DNA of 64,000 bases, taken from Roseiarcus sp963783175 (GTDB lineage Bacteria > Pseudomonadota > Alphaproteobacteria > Rhizobiales > Beijerinckiaceae). Below are positions 62,807-64,000 of the stretch, in pieces. How positions within the stretch are numbered: the first letter of the stretch is position 1; each line of letters begins with the position of its first letter. The notes under the pieces are model-generated. The model searched no databases. It saw only the letters and a list, made by a program, of their open reading frames with translations, and had not been told where the DNA came from. Location: the NCBI GenBank assembly GCA_963783175.1, contig CAWANG010000048.1, positions 1 to 64,000 on the forward strand, written 5' to 3'. Made by a program: the position numbers and the translations under genes.

Positions 62807-64000
62807 TCATAGTGCGAGCCGCCTGAGCCTCAGTGCGTTGGCGATAACGCTGACCGAGGAAAGCGCCATCGCCGCGGCGGCGACCGTCGGCGTCAGCAGG
62901 AGACCGAAGGCCGGATAAAGGACGCCGGCTGCGATCGGCACGCCCGCCGCGTTGTAGACGAAGGCGAACACCAGGTTCTGCCGGATGTTGCGCATCGTCG
63001 CCTGCGACAGCCGACGGGCGATGACCATGCCCTGAAGATCGCCGCGCAGGAGCGTCACGCCCGCGCTTTCGATCGCGACGTCCGTGCCGGTCCCCATCGC
63101 AACGCCGACGTCGGCGGCCGCGAGCGCTGGCGCATCGTTGACCCCGTCCCCCGCCATGGCGACGATCCGCCCTTGCCTGCGCAGGCGTTCGACCACTTTG
63201 GCCTTGTCCTGCGGCAGGATTTCCGCCTCGATCTCCGCAATGCCAAGCTTGCGGGCCACGGCTTCGGCAGTCGTGCGATTGTCGCCGGTGAGCATGACTA
63301 CGCGGACACCCGATTCTATGAGCGCGCGAACCGCGTCGGCGGTCGTCGGCTTGATCGGGTCGGCAACGGCAATCACTCCGCACGCCTTGCCGTCGATTGC
63401 GGCGAAGATCGCGGTCGCGCCGTCGTTGCGGAGTTCATCCGCCGGCCCTCCGAGCGTCGCGACATCTATTCCCGCCGCCTGCATCATGGCCCGGTTGCCG
63501 AGGACCACCTTGCGCCCGTCAACTTTTCCGGTCACGCCCTTGCCTGCCGCCGAGTCGAAGTCATCGACATTGCCGACCGCGAGATTGCGATTCGCCGCCG
63601 CGCGCGCCACTGCCGCGGCCAACGGATGTTCGCTCCCCCTTTCCAGGCTTGCGGCGACCCGCAGCAGCTCATCGTCGTCGAACACGCCGATGGCGCGCAC
63701 AGCGACGACTTCGGGCCTGCCCTCGGTCAGCGTGCCGGTCTTGTCGACAACCAGCGTGTCGATCTTCTCGAACCGCTCCAGCGCCTCGGCGTTCTTGATC
63801 AGCACGCCGGACTGCGCGCCGCGGCCGACGCCGACCATGATCGACATGGGCGTCGCGAGCCCGAGCGCGCAGGGGCAAGCGATGATCAGCACCGAGACAG
63901 CCGCGACCAAGGCATAGGCGTAGCGCGGCTCGGGTCCCCAGTTCGCCCAGGCGATGAAGGCTGCGACCGCTGCCGCAACCACCAGCGGCACGAACCAGCC
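62807..64000 (-). CDS. Copper-translocating P-type ATPase, 3' part (cut by window end)
   Basis: The C-terminal ~398 residues of a P1B-1 pump; the N-terminus with metal-binding domains lies right of 64000. Visible are the membrane site ACPCALGLATPMS, the phosphorylation loop VDKTGTLTEGRPEV, the ATP-binding HP-type region (GSEHPLAAAVARAA), VMLTGDNRTTA, and the hinge MAGDGVNDAPALAAADVGVA. The transmembrane YN (FVYNAAGVPIAAG) and M..SS (MALSSVSVIANALRL) residues fit a Cu(I) exporter. Its stop is near, and convergent with, mscL. Confidence 0.9.
   Translation of the reverse strand, partial: GWFVPLVVAAAVAAFIAWANWGPEPRYAYALVAAVSVLIIACPCALGLATPMSIMVGVGRGAQSGVLIKNAEALERFEKIDTLVVDKTGTLTEGRPEVVAVRAIGVFDDDELLRVAASLERGSEHPLAAAVARAAANRNLAVGNVDDFDSAAGKGVTGKVDGRKVVLGNRAMMQAAGIDVATLGGPADELRNDGATAIFAAIDGKACGVIAVADPIKPTTADAVRALIESGVRVVMLTGDNRTTAEAVARKLGIAEIEAEILPQDKAKVVERLRRQGRIVAMAGDGVNDAPALAAADVGVAMGTGTDVAIESAGVTLLRGDLQGMVIARRLSQATMRNIRQNLVFAFVYNAAGVPIAAGVLYPAFGLLLTPTVAAAAMALSSVSVIANALRLRRLAL

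Overview
This window looks like a chromosomal contig from a GC-rich alphaproteobacterium of the order Hyphomicrobiales (Rhizobiales), probably near the Beijerinckiaceae/Methylocystaceae. The pointers are a DUF4169 remnant beside a ribbon-helix-helix gene, a helix-turn-helix-fused RibB, a GCG_CRPN-motif peptide, pth next to a long-tailed ribosomal L25, a PmtA-like phospholipid methyltransferase coupled to pyrF, and a sigma-32-like promoter before dnaK. The placement is inferred from gene families only.

Layout. (1) 1-8000 is the right end of an integrated phage-like element: a cascade of tiny overlapping genes, a DUF1073-type portal protein, a cluster of TGTCAC repeats beside a RepA-like ATPase, an AlpA-like regulator and a tyrosine integrase. 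It abuts a DUF4169 gene that keeps only its C-terminal half. (2) 8.1-13.3 kb holds an RHH regulator, a giant AsmA-like protein and a hydroxypyruvate isomerase. (3) 13.3-19.05 kb is the most interesting region, a probable undescribed peptide-modification (RiPP-like) locus. Two tandem 150-aa proteins carry a free-standing S74 self-cleaving chaperone domain, and a 39-aa peptide shares their start region and a repeated GEG motif. Divergent from them is a two-gene operon of a HExxH-type putative peptide hydroxylase and an adenylation-carrier-thioesterase protein whose thioesterase has Cys in place of Ser. (4) 19.2-24.2 kb is a five-gene operon: two acyl-CoA dehydrogenases, pyroglutamyl peptidase, GlcNAc-type kinase and NagA. 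(5) 24-64 kb is mostly housekeeping and accessory metabolism: glycerate kinase, dnaN, PBP1A, a decayed glycosyltransferase, phytochelatin synthase, a lactonase, an acyltransferase, TetR, ribB, an orphan AAA ATPase, a histone-deacetylase-like enzyme, a histidine kinase, pth, rplY, fumC, an Emr-type efflux operon with its TetR and two palindromic operators, a BAX-inhibitor-like protein, dapB, pyrF, pmtA, dnaJ, dnaK, mscL and a copper P-type ATPase cut by the window end.

At least eleven single-base reading-frame breaks occur, including in fumC and pyrF, which should be intact. This points to uncorrected indels in the assembly; the glycosyltransferase, with three breaks, may be a true pseudogene. 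Two inverted copies of a ~230-bp noncoding element lie just after dnaN and fumC. I found no rRNA, tRNA or CRISPR array.
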